NCBI RefSeq assembly: GCF_036188265.1
Contig: NZ_CP108093.1
Coordinates: forward strand, 4,608,001 to 4,672,000
Source: Streptomyces sp. NBC_00247
GTDB taxonomy: Bacteria; Actinomycetota; Actinomycetes; Streptomycetales; Streptomycetaceae
Length of the DNA: 64,000 bases
Direction: 5' to 3'
The notes under the pieces were generated by a model. That model worked only from the letters and a program-made list of their open reading frames with translations, had not been told where the DNA came from and searched no databases. Of the stretch, positions 23,832-32,896 are shown piece after piece. Within the stretch, counting starts at the first letter, position 1; each line of letters starts with the position of its first letter. The translations under genes were made by a program, and so were the position numbers.

Positions 23832-25484
23832 TCACATCCGGAAGATGCCGAAGCCGGGGTCCGCCGGATTCCGCTCGGGCAGTGGGGCGTTGGCGCACGC
23901 GGTCAGGGCCAGACCGAGCACCTGCCGGGTGTCCGCCGGGTCGATCACCCCGTCGTCCCAGAGCCGGGCGGTCGCGTAGTAGGCGTTGCCCTGCTCCTCG
24001 TACTGCGCGCGGACCGGAGCCTTGAACGCCTCCTCGTCCTGAGCGCTCCAGTCGTCGCCGAGCTGGTCGCGCTTGACCGTGGCGAGGACCGAGGCGGCTT
24101 GCTCCCCGCCCATCACCGAGATCTTGGCGTTGGGCCACATCCACAGGAAGCGGGGGGAGTAGGCCCGGCCGCACATGGAGTAGTTGCCCGCGCCGTACGA
24201 TCCGCCGACGACGACCGTCAGCTTCGGCACCCGGGTGGTGGCGACGGCGGTGACCATCTTCGCGCCGTGCTTGGCGATGCCCCCGGCCTCGTACGCCTTG
24301 CCGACCATGAAGCCCGAGATGTTCTGGAGGAAGACCAGCGGGATGCCCCGCTGGTCGCAGAGCTCGATGAAGTGCGCGCCCTTCTGGGCCGATTCGGAGA
24401 ACAGGATGCCGTTGTTGGCGACGATCCCCACCGGATGCCCGTGGAGGTGTGCGAACCCGGTGACCAGCGTCTGGCCGTATTCCGCCTTGAACTCCGCGAA
24501 CCGCGACCCGTCCACCACCCGGGCGATCACCTCGCGCACGTCGTACGGGGTGCGCGAGTCGACCGGCACCGCGCCGTACAGCCCCGCCGGGTCCACCGCC
24601 GGGTCCTCGCCCTGCCGCACCGTCCAGGGCAGCGCCCCGCGTCCGGGGAGCGTCGCCACGATGTTCCGTACGATCCGCAGCGCGTGCGCGTCGTCCTCGG
24701 CGAGGTGGTCGGTGACCCCGGACGTGCGCGAGTGGACCTCGCCGCCGCCCAGCTCCTCCGCCGTGACGACCTCGCCGGTCGCCGCCTTCACCAGCGGCGG
24801 GCCGCCGAGGAAGATCGTGCCCTGACCGCGCACGATGACCGCCTCGTCGCTCATCGCGGGGACGTACGCGCCCCCCGCCGTGCAGGAGCCCAGCACCGCC
24901 GCGATCTGCGGGATGCCGGCCCCCGACATCCGCGCCTGGTTGAAGAAGATCCGGCCGAAGTGGTCCCGGTCCGGGAACACCTCGTCCTGCATCGGCAGGA
25001 AGGCCCCGCCCGAGTCCACCAGGTAGAGGCAGGGGAGACGGTTCTCCAGCGCCACCTCCTGCGCCCGCAGGTGCTTCTTCACGGTCATCGGGTAGTACGT
25101 GCCGCCCTTGACGGTCGCGTCGTTGGCGACGATCACGCACTCCCGGCCGCTCACCCGGCCGATCCCCGCCACCACCCCGGCGGCCGGGGCGGCGCCGCCG
25201 TAGAGTCCCTCGGCGGCCAGCGGCGCCAGCTCCAGGAAGGGCGAACCGGGGTCGAGCAGCGTGTCCACCCGGTCCCGGGGGAGCAGCTTGCCGCGTGCCA
25301 CATGGCGGGCGCGCGCCTTCTCGCCCCCGCCGAGCCGGGCCGAGGCGAGCCGCGCCCGAAGCTCGTCGGCGAGCGCGCGGTGCGCCGCCTCGTTGGCCCG
25401 CCAGGCCTCGGAGGCGGGATCGGCCGCGCTGCGAAGGACCGGTGCCTGAGGTGCCGGTGCCTGTGGTGCCGGTGCCCGCTGCAT
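23832..25484 (-). CDS. accD1: Acyl-CoA carboxylase beta subunit (methylcrotonyl-CoA type)
   Basis: The product has 550 residues. It has two crotonase-like carboxyltransferase halves: VDSGGAFLPMQDEVFPD and AAVLGSCTAGGAYVPAMSDE in the first; NNGILFSESAQKGAHFIELC and GGSYGAGNYSMCGRAYSPRFLWMWPNAKISVMGGEQAA in the second. The last segment is the conserved biotin-substrate part of MCC/PCC beta chains. The first 15 residues are a repeat (APAPQAPAPQAP). It is the first gene of the four-gene catabolic operon, with paired operators just upstream, and is divergent from the TetR gene. Confidence 0.93.
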   Translation of the reverse strand: MQRAPAPQAPAPQAPVLRSAADPASEAWRANEAAHRALADELRARLASARLGGGEKARARHVARGKLLPRDRVDTLLDPGSPFLELAPLAAEGLYGGAAPAAGVVAGIGRVSGRECVIVANDATVKGGTYYPMTVKKHLRAQEVALENRLPCLYLVDSGGAFLPMQDEVFPDRDHFGRIFFNQARMSGAGIPQIAAVLGSCTAGGAYVPAMSDEAVIVRGQGTIFLGGPPLVKAATGEVVTAEELGGGEVHSRTSGVTDHLAEDDAHALRIVRNIVATLPGRGALPWTVRQGEDPAVDPAGLYGAVPVDSRTPYDVREVIARVVDGSRFAEFKAEYGQTLVTGFAHLHGHPVGIVANNGILFSESAQKGAHFIELCDQRGIPLVFLQNISGFMVGKAYEAGGIAKHGAKMVTAVATTRVPKLTVVVGGSYGAGNYSMCGRAYSPRFLWMWPNAKISVMGGEQAASVLATVKRDQLGDDWSAQDEEAFKAPVRAQYEEQGNAYYATARLWDDGVIDPADTRQVLGLALTACANAPLPERNPADPGFGIFRM

Positions 25485-25537
25485 CGTGCCGAGCCTCCAT
25501 CCCCGTGACCGGTGGGGCTCGTGGCCCCCGCCGTGCG

Positions 25538-25583
25538 GTTAATGAGCGTTAACGCGAACGGCCTCAGGTTAACGAGCGCTAAC
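25538..25583. promoter_or_regulatory. Paired operators between accD1 and tetR
   Basis: GTTAATGAGCGTTAAC (25538-25553) and GTTAACGAGCGCTAAC (25568-25583) are two copies of one imperfect palindrome, 30 bases apart, about three helical turns. The right copy ends 24 bases before the TetR start. They are the obvious binding sites of the TetR protein for both directions. Confidence 0.8.
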
Positions 25584-25606
25584 GGCCCTGTCTAGAATCA
25601 ATCCCC

Positions 25607-26227
25607 ATGAGCACCCATGTCACCGCCCGCGTCGCGGGAGCCACCCGCCGGGAGCAGATCCTCCGGGAAGCCGCGCTCCTCTTCGCCGAACGCGGCTTCC
25701 ACGGCGTCGGTGTCGACGAGATAGGCGCCGCCGTGGGCATCAGCGGCCCCGGCCTCTACCGCCACTTCCCCGGCAAGGACGCGATGCTCTCCGAGCTGCT
25801 GGTCGGCATCAGCGAGCGCCTCCTCACCGGCGGCCGGCTGCGGGTCGAGGAGGACGCCGCCGCCCCGGAACCCTCCCCGGACGCCCTGCTGGACGCGCTC
25901 ATCGAGGGCCACATCGACTTCGCCCTCGACGACCGCCCCCTGATCACCCTGCACGACCGCGAGCTCGACCGCCTGCGTGACGCCGACCGCAAGCGGGTAC
26001 GCCGCCTCCAGCGCGAGTACGTCGAGATCTGGGTGTCCGTCGCCCGGACCCGCTACCCCGTCCTCACCGAGACCGAAGCGCGCGTCACCGTGCACGCCGT
26101 ATTCGGCCTGCTCAACTCCACCCCCCGCCTGGCCCGCCCCGAAGCCCTCCCCGACCGTGCGGGGACGGCGAAGCTGCTGCACCGCCTCGCCCGGGGCGCC
26201 TTCGCGGCGGCGGCCGGCGAGCGCTGA
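25607..26227 (+). CDS. TetR regulator of the acyl-CoA operon
   Basis: The product has 206 residues. The helix-turn-helix is GVGVDEIGAAVGISGPGLYRHFPGKDAML (about residues 33-62). The C-terminal ligand domain (about 80-200) is helical with VTVHAVFGLLNSTPRLAR, characteristic of the actinobacterial type II TetR_C domain found next to acyl-CoA genes. It is divergent from accD1, with paired operators between, so it probably represses both transcripts and responds to an acyl-CoA or a related branched-chain intermediate. Confidence 0.9.
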   Translation: MSTHVTARVAGATRREQILREAALLFAERGFHGVGVDEIGAAVGISGPGLYRHFPGKDAMLSELLVGISERLLTGGRLRVEEDAAAPEPSPDALLDALIEGHIDFALDDRPLITLHDRELDRLRDADRKRVRRLQREYVEIWVSVARTRYPVLTETEARVTVHAVFGLLNSTPRLARPEALPDRAGTAKLLHRLARGAFAAAAGER

Positions 26228-26306
26228 GCGCCGCGTACGGGTCCGGCCGGTCCCGGGGTACGAGATGCCGGGCGTGGCGCGCACAGGTGACGGCAGAATG
26301 GGCGCC

Positions 26307-27086
26307 ATGCCGATACCCAGCCGCGCCGAACTCACCGACCACCTCGTCCGTACCCGCATCGCCGGCGACGTGGCCACGCCCCGCGACAACAACCTCGCGC
26401 ACTACCGGGCGCTCGCCAACGGAGACCGCCACTACTGGCTCGGGCTGGACCTCGGCGACCGCTGGACCGACGAACAGGACGTCCTCGCCGTCATGGCGGA
26501 GCGCTGCGGGGTCATCGACGACCCGGCCCACCGCTTCGGCCAGGACACCATCGACCCCGAACTGACCGTCGACGCACTCGACCGGATGGCGGAACGCCTG
26601 CGCAAGGCGGTGGCGGACACCGAGAGCGTCCTCGTCGCCACCGGCCACCCCGGCGGCCTCCTCGACGTGCACCGCAGGACGGCGGACGCGCTGCGCGCGG
26701 CGGGCTGCGAGATCGTGACCATCCCGGCCGGGCTGCGCGCGGACGAGGGGAACGTCGTCCAGTTCGCGGACGTCGCGGTCCTGGAACACGGCGCGTCCCT
26801 CTGGCACACCCACTCCCCGGCGCCGATGGCCGCCGTCCTGGACGGCCTGGAGCGCGACGGCCGCCCGCAGCCCGACCTCGTCCTCGCCGACCACGGCTGG
26901 GCCGGCTGCGCGGGCGGGCGCGGACTCGACGCCATCGGCTACGCCGACTGCAACGACCCCGCCCTCTTCCTCGGCGAGGCGGAAGGCGCCCTCCTGGTCA
27001 CCGTCCCGCTGGACGACAACGTGCCGGACCCACGCCACTACGACCCGATGACGGAGTACCTGCTGGGAGCGGCGGGGCTGACCTGA
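26307..27086 (+). CDS. Histidinol-phosphatase-like conserved protein
   Basis: The product has 259 residues from MPIPSRAEL; an in-frame ATG nine bases earlier (MGAMPIP) is possible. The protein is conserved in Streptomyces, where it is named phosphatase. It has DDPAHRFGQDTIDP, VLVATGHPGGLLDVHRRTADALRAAG and LADHGWAGCAGGRGLDAIGYADCNDPALFLGEAEG. GHPGG and LADHG are the likely phosphate or metal loops, but I cannot place a full catalytic set. It is on the same strand as the TetR gene, 79 bases after it. Confidence 0.65.
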   Translation: MPIPSRAELTDHLVRTRIAGDVATPRDNNLAHYRALANGDRHYWLGLDLGDRWTDEQDVLAVMAERCGVIDDPAHRFGQDTIDPELTVDALDRMAERLRKAVADTESVLVATGHPGGLLDVHRRTADALRAAGCEIVTIPAGLRADEGNVVQFADVAVLEHGASLWHTHSPAPMAAVLDGLERDGRPQPDLVLADHGWAGCAGGRGLDAIGYADCNDPALFLGEAEGALLVTVPLDDNVPDPRHYDPMTEYLLGAAGLT

Positions 27087-27159
27087 AGGAGCCCGATCGG
27101 GGGAGCCCCTGCCGGATGCGCGTGCGCGGCACGCGCGACCAGCGCCGAAGGGGCCGGAC

Positions 27160-27804
27160 TCAGGAGGAGACGGGAGTGCGCGAGAGCGCGGTGCGCAGGG
27201 CGAAGACGCCGAGCAGACCGCCCGCCGCGAACCGCTGGGTGGTCATGACGCGGGGCCGGGCGGCCAGACAACCGGATATCCGTGCCGCGCCCAGCATGAT
27301 CAGGGCGTTCACCGTGATCCCCACGACGATCTGCACACCGCCGAGCTGGAGCAGCTGCGCCCACGCCGGACCTGCCCGAGAGTCCAGGAACTGGGGCAGC
27401 AGGGCGGCGTACAGCAGCGCGATCTTGGGGTTGAGCAGGTTGGTCAGCAGCCCCGTCGAGAACAGCCGGGCGTCCGAGACCGGAAGCAGGTCCTGGGTCG
27501 GGGCGAAGGGCGAACGGCCGCCGGGCTTGAGCATCCCCCAGGCGAGGTAGGCCAGGTAGGCGGCACCGGCGAGCTTGACCACGGTGTACGCCACCGGCAC
27601 GGCGGTGAAGAGCGCGGAGAGTCCCGCAGCGGAGGCCACCAGGTAGCAGACGAAGCCCACGGCGGTCCCGCCGAGGCTGACCAGACCCGCCCTGCGCCCC
27701 TGGGTGATCGCGCGGGACGCGAGGTGGATCATGTTCGGCCCCGGGGTCAGGGCCATGCCCAGTTCGACCAGAGCCACCCCTCCCACGGCGGACAGCGTGA
27801 TCAC
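27160..27804 (-). CDS. LysE/RhtB-family exporter
   Basis: The product has 214 residues from GTG 27804, which has AGGAGG 7 bases upstream; the longer frame lacks a ribosome site. Five to six hydrophobic segments are seen, with the family signature ALTPGPNMIHLASRAITQGRRAGL near the N-terminus and LLTNLLNPKIALLYAALLPQF in the middle. Members export amino acids such as lysine, homoserine or threonine. Substrate unknown. It is convergent with the phosphatase-like gene. Confidence 0.85.
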   Translation of the reverse strand: MITLSAVGGVALVELGMALTPGPNMIHLASRAITQGRRAGLVSLGGTAVGFVCYLVASAAGLSALFTAVPVAYTVVKLAGAAYLAYLAWGMLKPGGRSPFAPTQDLLPVSDARLFSTGLLTNLLNPKIALLYAALLPQFLDSRAGPAWAQLLQLGGVQIVVGITVNALIMLGAARISGCLAARPRVMTTQRFAAGGLLGVFALRTALSRTPVSS

Positions 27805-28008
27805 CGGTCGACCTCCTGGTCGTTCGTCGGGCACCCGGCCCCTGCGGGCGCCTCGCCCACCGCAGAATACGGACGGCCCCGCCGCCCCGCGCGTCCAGCC
27901 CGGCCCCGCACCCGGATTGCTCCCGCTCCGCCCCGACCAGGTGAGAAGCGGCTCGGTTCACCCCACATGACCACGCACGGAGAGGGCGGCCGGAAATCGG
28001 TCGCCGGG

Positions 28009-28041
28009 CTTGACCCTGACGCGCGGGTCAAGGGCTAGCGT
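28009..28041 (+). promoter_or_regulatory. MerR-type promoter with 20-base spacer
   Basis: CTTGACCC (28009-28016) and GGGTCAAG (28025-28032) form a perfect inverted repeat. It includes a -35 TTGACC at 28010 and a candidate -10 TAGCGT at 28036, spaced 20 bases, longer than the normal 17. An operator within an overlong spacer is the hallmark of MerR-activated promoters. It lies 70 bases before the oxidoreductase gene that is followed by a MerR gene. Confidence 0.7.
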
Positions 28042-28106
28042 CCGCACACCCGTTGGGCGACGGGTACGCCCGCCGCCCGCCGACCCGCGAACGCCAGGAG
28101 CCCGCG

Positions 28107-29138
28107 ATGTCCGCCGACCTGCCCCGTACCTCCCGCGAGATCCGCCTCGCCGTGACGCCCGACGGGCTGCCCGAGGCCAAGCACTTCACCGTCGCGGAGA
28201 CCCCGGTCCCGCAGCCCGGTCCCGGCGAAGTGCTCGTCCGCAACAGCCACTTCGCCCTCTTCGCCGGGCTGCGCACCCTGATGGGCACCGAGAACGACGG
28301 GGTCCCGCTGCCCCCGCTGCGCGGCGGCGACACCGTCATCGGGCCGGCGGTGGGCGAGGTCGTCCTCGCGCCGGACGGCGGTCCGCTGCGGCCGGGCGAC
28401 CGGGTGGCGCATCTGCTCGGCTGGCGGGAGTTCGCCGTGCTGCCCGTCGGTCAGGTGCTGCCGCTCGGGGACGAACTGCCCGACCCGGTGGCGTACCTCG
28501 CCCAGGGCTCGTCGGCGTACGGCGCGCTCACCCGGCTCGCCGGGGTGCGCCCCGGCGACACCGTGCTCGTCACGGGGGCGGCCGGGGCGGTCGGCACTCT
28601 CGCCGGTCAGATCGCCCGGTTGCTGGGCGCGGGCCGGGTCGTCGGCACCACCGGCTCGGCCGCCAAGGCCGAGCGGCTGGTGGCCGAACTCGGTTACGAC
28701 GCCGTGGTGGTGCGCGGCGCCGGAGACTTCGCCGGGCAACTGGCCGAGGCGGCGCCCGGGGGCATCGACGTGCTGCTGGACCTCGTCGGCGGCGAACAGC
28801 TCACGGCGGCGGTGGACGCGGCCCGGCCGGGCGCCCGGTTCGCCCTGGTCGGCGCGCTCTCCGGACAGTTGGACGCCCGGCGCGGCGGAGGCAGCGCACC
28901 CGCCGGGATCGACACGTACCGGTTGATCGTGAAGGGCGTCTCGGTACGCGGTTACGCAGGCGGCGACCACCCGGACGTGGAGGCGGAATGGACCCGGAGG
29001 TTCGGCGGCTGGCTGCGCTCGGGCGAGATCCGTTTCCCGTACACCCCCGTCGCGGGCTTGGAGAACGCCCCGCTCGCGTTCCAACAACTCGTCGAGGGGC
29101 GGCATTTCGGCGGGGTCGTGGTGGAAGTCTCCTCCTGA
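28107..29138 (+). CDS. NADPH-dependent zinc-free MDR oxidoreductase
   Basis: The product has 343 residues. It is a medium-chain reductase: the N-terminal GroES-like domain, then a Rossmann fold with VTGAAGAVGTLAGQIARLLGAGRVVGTTGS (about residues 155-185) that binds NADPH, and no structural zinc cysteines. The C-terminus IRFPYTPVAGLENAPLAFQQLVEGRHFGGVVVEVS is typical of curcumin/dehydroquinone and crotonyl-type reductases (NADPH-dependent alkenal or quinone reductases). It is expressed from the MerR-type promoter; the MerR gene starts 51 bases after the stop. Confidence 0.85.
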   Translation: MSADLPRTSREIRLAVTPDGLPEAKHFTVAETPVPQPGPGEVLVRNSHFALFAGLRTLMGTENDGVPLPPLRGGDTVIGPAVGEVVLAPDGGPLRPGDRVAHLLGWREFAVLPVGQVLPLGDELPDPVAYLAQGSSAYGALTRLAGVRPGDTVLVTGAAGAVGTLAGQIARLLGAGRVVGTTGSAAKAERLVAELGYDAVVVRGAGDFAGQLAEAAPGGIDVLLDLVGGEQLTAAVDAARPGARFALVGALSGQLDARRGGGSAPAGIDTYRLIVKGVSVRGYAGGDHPDVEAEWTRRFGGWLRSGEIRFPYTPVAGLENAPLAFQQLVEGRHFGGVVVEVSS

Positions 29139-29189
29139 CGGCGGAGTACGGGGCGCGGACCCCGAGGAGCGGGACCGGAGGCGGTGCGG

Positions 29190-29600
29190 ATGCGGATCGG
29201 GGACGCGGCAGCGGCGGCGGGGACGACCCCACGGGCCCTGCGCTTCTACGAACAGCGCGGCCTGCTCGCCCCGCCCGACCGGACCACCTCCGGCCAACGG
29301 GATTACGGCCCGGAGGACGTTGCCAGGGTCCGCGTCGTGCGGGAGCTGCTCGCCGCCGGACTCACCGTGGCGGACGTACACGCCTGCGCCGACCGCCTCC
29401 ACCTGCTGGCCTCGGGCCGCCCGGTACGGTGCGTCTCGACCGAGCCCGGATCGCCCGGGGTCGTCGGACAGCGGCTCGCCGCCCTCGACGCGGAGATCGC
29501 CCGACTCACCGGACTGCGCGAGGCCCTGGCACGGAAGGTGTCGGGGGAAGGGCCCGGGACGGAGCCGGAGGCGCCTTCCCGGACGCCGGTCACGCGGTGA
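29190..29600 (+). CDS. MerR-family regulator
   Basis: The product has 136 residues from ATG 29190 (MRIGDAAAAAGTTPRALRFYEQRGLL), with GGAGG 9 bases upstream; GTG 29184 is too close to it. The winged HTH and dimerisation helix are seen (DVARVRVVRELLAAGLTVADVHACADRLHLL). Cys65 and Cys76 region (HACADRLH, VRCVSTEPGS) has two Cys that might sense a redox or electrophile signal. It follows the oxidoreductase and probably activates the promoter at 28009-28041. Confidence 0.85.
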   Translation: MRIGDAAAAAGTTPRALRFYEQRGLLAPPDRTTSGQRDYGPEDVARVRVVRELLAAGLTVADVHACADRLHLLASGRPVRCVSTEPGSPGVVGQRLAALDAEIARLTGLREALARKVSGEGPGTEPEAPSRTPVTR

Positions 29601-29683
29601 TCCCGTCAGGAGCGGCGACCACGTCGTAGAGGCAGCAGCGGGCGACCCTGGACATCGGCCGTCAGCGGTACGGGCGGCCCCGG

Positions 29684-30745
29684 TCACCCAGCCGACCCGC
29701 CCCGCTCCCGCTCCCTCCGCTGGGCCGGGCCCGGCGTCGGGTCCAGGTAGACCCGCTTCACGGACGGGAAGCGCTCACGCAGCCGCCGCTCGGCGCGCTC
29801 GCAGGCCCACTCGACGTCCGCGGCGCTCGCCAGGTCACGGAAGTCGATCTTCGCGGCGATCAGGATCTCCGTCGGCCCCTGGATCAGCGTGGTCAGCTCC
29901 AGCACCTCCACGACGTCCGGCACGGCGAGGAGTTCGGACCGGACCCCCGCCCGCATCGCCTCGGGCAGCGGCCGGCCGATGAGCAGTTGGGCGTTGGACC
30001 GGCCGAGCACCCAGGCCACGTACACCAGCAGGACACCGATCAGTACGGACGCGATGCCGTCCCACACCCCGGAGCCGGTCAGCTGCCCGCCGAGCAGACC
30101 GCCCGCCGCGAGGACCAGTCCGACCAGCGCCGCCGAGTCCTCCATGACCACGGCCTTCACCGCCGTGTCCGGGGTGTGCCGCAGATAGTGCGCGGCGGGG
30201 GCGTGCAGTCGCGCGGCCTCGCGGCGCACCTGTTTGACGCCCGTCCGCAGCGAGAAGCCCTCCAGCAGGAAGGCGACCGCCAGCACGAGGTAGGAGACGA
30301 GGGGATCGCCCAGCTTCTCGCCCGACACGAGGGTGTGCACCCCGTCGTAGACCGAGAACACCGCGCCGCCGACGAAGGTGGCGATGGAGGCGAGCATCGC
30401 CCAGATGTAGCGCTCGGGGCCGTACCCCAGCGGGTGTTCCTCGTCGGCGGGCTTCTCGCTCCGCTTGAGTGCGGTGAGGAGCATGACCTCGGTGACGGTG
30501 TCGGCGACCGAGTGCGCGGCCTCCGAGAGCATCGCGCTCGAACCGCTGATCAGGCCCGCGACCGCCTTTGCCACGGCGATGCCGAGGTTGGCGACCGCCG
30601 CGACGACGACGGTGGCCGTGGACTCCTCGGACTTCTCCGTACGGGCGGCGCGCTCGGGGTCCTCGGGGCTCTTCGGGTCCCCGGCGTTCTCGGGGTCCTC
30701 GGGGTCCTCGGGGCTCTCGGGGTTCTTCGCGGGGTCGGCACTCAT
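29684..30745 (-). CDS. Cation diffusion facilitator family transporter
   Basis: The product has 353 residues from MSADPAKNPE. The first 35 residues are an acidic Pro/Glu/Asp repeat (PESPEDPEDPEN, DPKSPEDPE). The transmembrane part (about 45-235) shows SGSSAMLSEAAHSVADTVTEVMLL and EDSAALVGLVLAAGG, with the paired His/Asp metal sites of CDF (AHSVADT; the second site has ED). The C-terminal domain (about 245-340) is the ferredoxin-like metal-sensing domain. It exports divalent cations such as Zn, Fe or Mn by proton exchange. The start at 30745 removes an extra MSRGITDILAP. Confidence 0.88.
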   Translation of the reverse strand: MSADPAKNPESPEDPEDPENAGDPKSPEDPERAARTEKSEESTATVVVAAVANLGIAVAKAVAGLISGSSAMLSEAAHSVADTVTEVMLLTALKRSEKPADEEHPLGYGPERYIWAMLASIATFVGGAVFSVYDGVHTLVSGEKLGDPLVSYLVLAVAFLLEGFSLRTGVKQVRREAARLHAPAAHYLRHTPDTAVKAVVMEDSAALVGLVLAAGGLLGGQLTGSGVWDGIASVLIGVLLVYVAWVLGRSNAQLLIGRPLPEAMRAGVRSELLAVPDVVEVLELTTLIQGPTEILIAAKIDFRDLASAADVEWACERAERRLRERFPSVKRVYLDPTPGPAQRRERERGGSAG

Positions 30746-30808
30746 GGGGGCGAGTATGTCCGTGATACCGCGGGACACTCCGTACCGGCGTGAGCGCGTG
30801 GGGACGTT

Positions 30809-31687
30809 TCAGTGCCCGCGCGGGGTGCGGATCAGGCCCTCCTGGATCACCGTGATCGCGAGGCGCCCGTCCTGCGTCCAGATCCGCGCCTGGCCGAGAC
30901 CGCGCCCGCCGGACGAGGTCGGGGACTCCTGGTCGTACAGCAGCCACTCGTCCGCCCGGAACGGCCGGTGGAACCACATCGCGTGGTCCAGGCTCGCCCC
31001 GACCACGTCGCCGACCGCCCAGCCGCCGCGCCCGTGGGCCAGCAGCACGGAGTCCAGCAGCGTCATGTCGGAGACGTACGTCGCCAGGCAGACGTGCAGC
31101 AACGGGTCGTCCGCGAGCTTGCCCCGGGTACGGAACCACACCTGCGAGCGGGGCTCCCGGGGCTGCCCGGCGGTAGCGAACGGCGGGGCCTCCACGTACC
31201 GCAGGTCCACCGCCGCCCGCGCCTCCAGCACCCGGTCGACCATGCCGGGCTCGGTGAAGCGGTCGGCGTACCGCGGCATCATCTCGGCGGCCGTCGGAAG
31301 GGTCTCCGGGTCCGGGGCGTCCGGCATGGCCACCTGGTGCTCCATCCCCTCCTCGTACGTCTGGAAGGACGCGGAGAGGTGGAAGATCGGCTGCCCGTGC
31401 TGCACCGCGACGACCCGGCGGGTGGTGAACGACCGGCCGTCGCGGATGCGGTCGACGCTGTAGACGATCGGCGCGCCGGGGTCGCCCATCCGCAGGAAGT
31501 ACGCGTGGAGGGAGTGCGCCTGGCAGCCGTCGGGCACGGTCCGGCCGGCCGCGACCAGCGCCTGGGCCGCGACCTGGCCGCCGAACACCCGGGGCACCAC
31601 CGCCGAGCGGCTGGCGCCCCGGAAGATGTCCCGCTCGATCCGCTCCAGGTCGAGCAGATCGAGCAGGGAATCGAGTGCTTCGCTCAT
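30809..31687 (-). CDS. tesB: Acyl-CoA thioesterase II
   Basis: The product has 292 residues. It is a double hot-dog protein with FGGQVAAQALVAAGRTV near the N-terminus, FLRMGDPGAPIVYSVDRIRDGRSF and a C-terminal hot-dog with SLDHAMWFHRPFRADEWLLYDQESPTSSGGRGL. The Asp/Gln/Ser-Thr set of TesB is seen (LDHAMWFH, QES, SS). It hydrolyses long and medium acyl-CoA to free acid and CoA. It is in line with an acyl-CoA dehydrogenase and likely forms a small fatty-acid unit with it, though the 51-base gap may hold its own start. Confidence 0.93.
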   Translation of the reverse strand: MSEALDSLLDLLDLERIERDIFRGASRSAVVPRVFGGQVAAQALVAAGRTVPDGCQAHSLHAYFLRMGDPGAPIVYSVDRIRDGRSFTTRRVVAVQHGQPIFHLSASFQTYEEGMEHQVAMPDAPDPETLPTAAEMMPRYADRFTEPGMVDRVLEARAAVDLRYVEAPPFATAGQPREPRSQVWFRTRGKLADDPLLHVCLATYVSDMTLLDSVLLAHGRGGWAVGDVVGASLDHAMWFHRPFRADEWLLYDQESPTSSGGRGLGQARIWTQDGRLAITVIQEGLIRTPRGH

Positions 31688-31738
31688 GGGAGGAACGTAG
31701 CCGTCCTGGATCGTGTCCGGTCGCCGGGTGGGGAAGCC

Positions 31739-32896
31739 CTACAGGCCCATGGACTTGGCGATGATGGACTTCATGACCTCGCTGGTACCGCCGTAGATGC
31801 GGTTGACGCGGTTGTCGGCGTACAGGCGGGCGATCGGGTACTCGTTCATGTAGCCGTAACCGCCGTGCAGCTGGAGGCACTTGTCGATCACCCGGTGGGC
31901 GACCTCGGTGCAGAACAGCTTGGCGGAGGCCGCCTCGGCGGCGGTCAGCTCCTTGGCGTCCAGCGCCTCGATCGCCCGGTCCACGACGGCCTCGGCCGCG
32001 TCCACCTCGGCCTGGCAGGCGGCCAGTTCGAACTTGGTGTTCTGGAAAGCGGCGACCGGCTTGCCGAAGACGGTGCGCTCGGAGACGTAACTCTGGGCGA
32101 ACCGGACGGCGGCCTTGGCCTGCGAGTACGCGTTGACCGCGATGCCCAGGCGCTCCTGCGGGAGGTTCTGGCCGAGGTAGGAGAAGCCCTTGTTCTCTTC
32201 GCCGAGCAGGTCCTCGACCGGGACCTTCACGTCCACGAACGACAGCTCCGCGGTGTCCGAGGTGCGCAGGCCCAGCTTGTCGAGCTTGCGGCCGACCGAG
32301 TAGCCCTCGGCCTTGGTGTCGACCACCAGCAGCGAGATGCCGTGACGGCGGTCGTCGGCCTTCGGGGCGTCCGTACGGGCGCAGACGATCACGCGGTCCG
32401 CGTGCACGCCGCCGGTGATGAAGGTCTTGGAGCCGTTGAGGACGTAGTGCGTGCCGTCCTCGGAGAGCTTGGCGGTGGTCTTCATGCCGGCCAGGTCGGA
32501 GCCGGTGCCCGGCTCGGTCATGGCGATGGCGTACATCGTCTTGCCGGTCACGAAGTCCGGCAGCCAACGCTCCTTCTGCTCCTTGGTGGCGTACGCCTTG
32601 AGGTACGGCAGGCAGAGCAGCACGTGCACACCGGAGCCGCCGAAGGAGACGGCCGCGCGGGCGGTCTCCTCGGAGATGATCGCCTCGAACTTGAACGACT
32701 CGATGCCGGCGCCGCCGTACTCCTCGTCGACCTCGATGCCGAAGATGCCCAGCTCGGCCAGCTTGTAGTAGAAGTCACGCGGCACCAGACCGGACGTGAA
32801 CCACTCGTCGTACACGGGGACGACCTCGGCCTCGATGAAAGCGCGAATGGTCTCCCGGAACGCCTCGTGGTCCTCGTTGAATACCGTACGGCGCAC
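31739..32896 (-). CDS. Acyl-CoA dehydrogenase, second copy
   Basis: The product has 385 residues. FAD motifs YAIAMTEPGTGSDLAGMKTTA and YVLNGSKTFITGG are present. The C-terminal substrate region is GGYGYMNEYPIARLYADNRVNRIYGGTSEVMKSIIAKSMGL. At the usual MCAD position the catalytic Glu is Gly (YGGTSEV), so this enzyme must use the upstream Glu (LPQERLGIAV) as in isovaleryl- and long-chain dehydrogenases. It has the type of sequence seen in steroid and long-chain ACADs of actinobacteria. It precedes tesB on the same strand. Confidence 0.93.
   Translation of the reverse strand: MRRTVFNEDHEAFRETIRAFIEAEVVPVYDEWFTSGLVPRDFYYKLAELGIFGIEVDEEYGGAGIESFKFEAIISEETARAAVSFGGSGVHVLLCLPYLKAYATKEQKERWLPDFVTGKTMYAIAMTEPGTGSDLAGMKTTAKLSEDGTHYVLNGSKTFITGGVHADRVIVCARTDAPKADDRRHGISLLVVDTKAEGYSVGRKLDKLGLRTSDTAELSFVDVKVPVEDLLGEENKGFSYLGQNLPQERLGIAVNAYSQAKAAVRFAQSYVSERTVFGKPVAAFQNTKFELAACQAEVDAAEAVVDRAIEALDAKELTAAEAASAKLFCTEVAHRVIDKCLQLHGGYGYMNEYPIARLYADNRVNRIYGGTSEVMKSIIAKSMGL

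Noticed and set aside
21930..25508. Open frame of 1192 codons on the plus strand across accC and accD1
   Set aside because: Antisense shadow of two well-conserved carboxylase genes.
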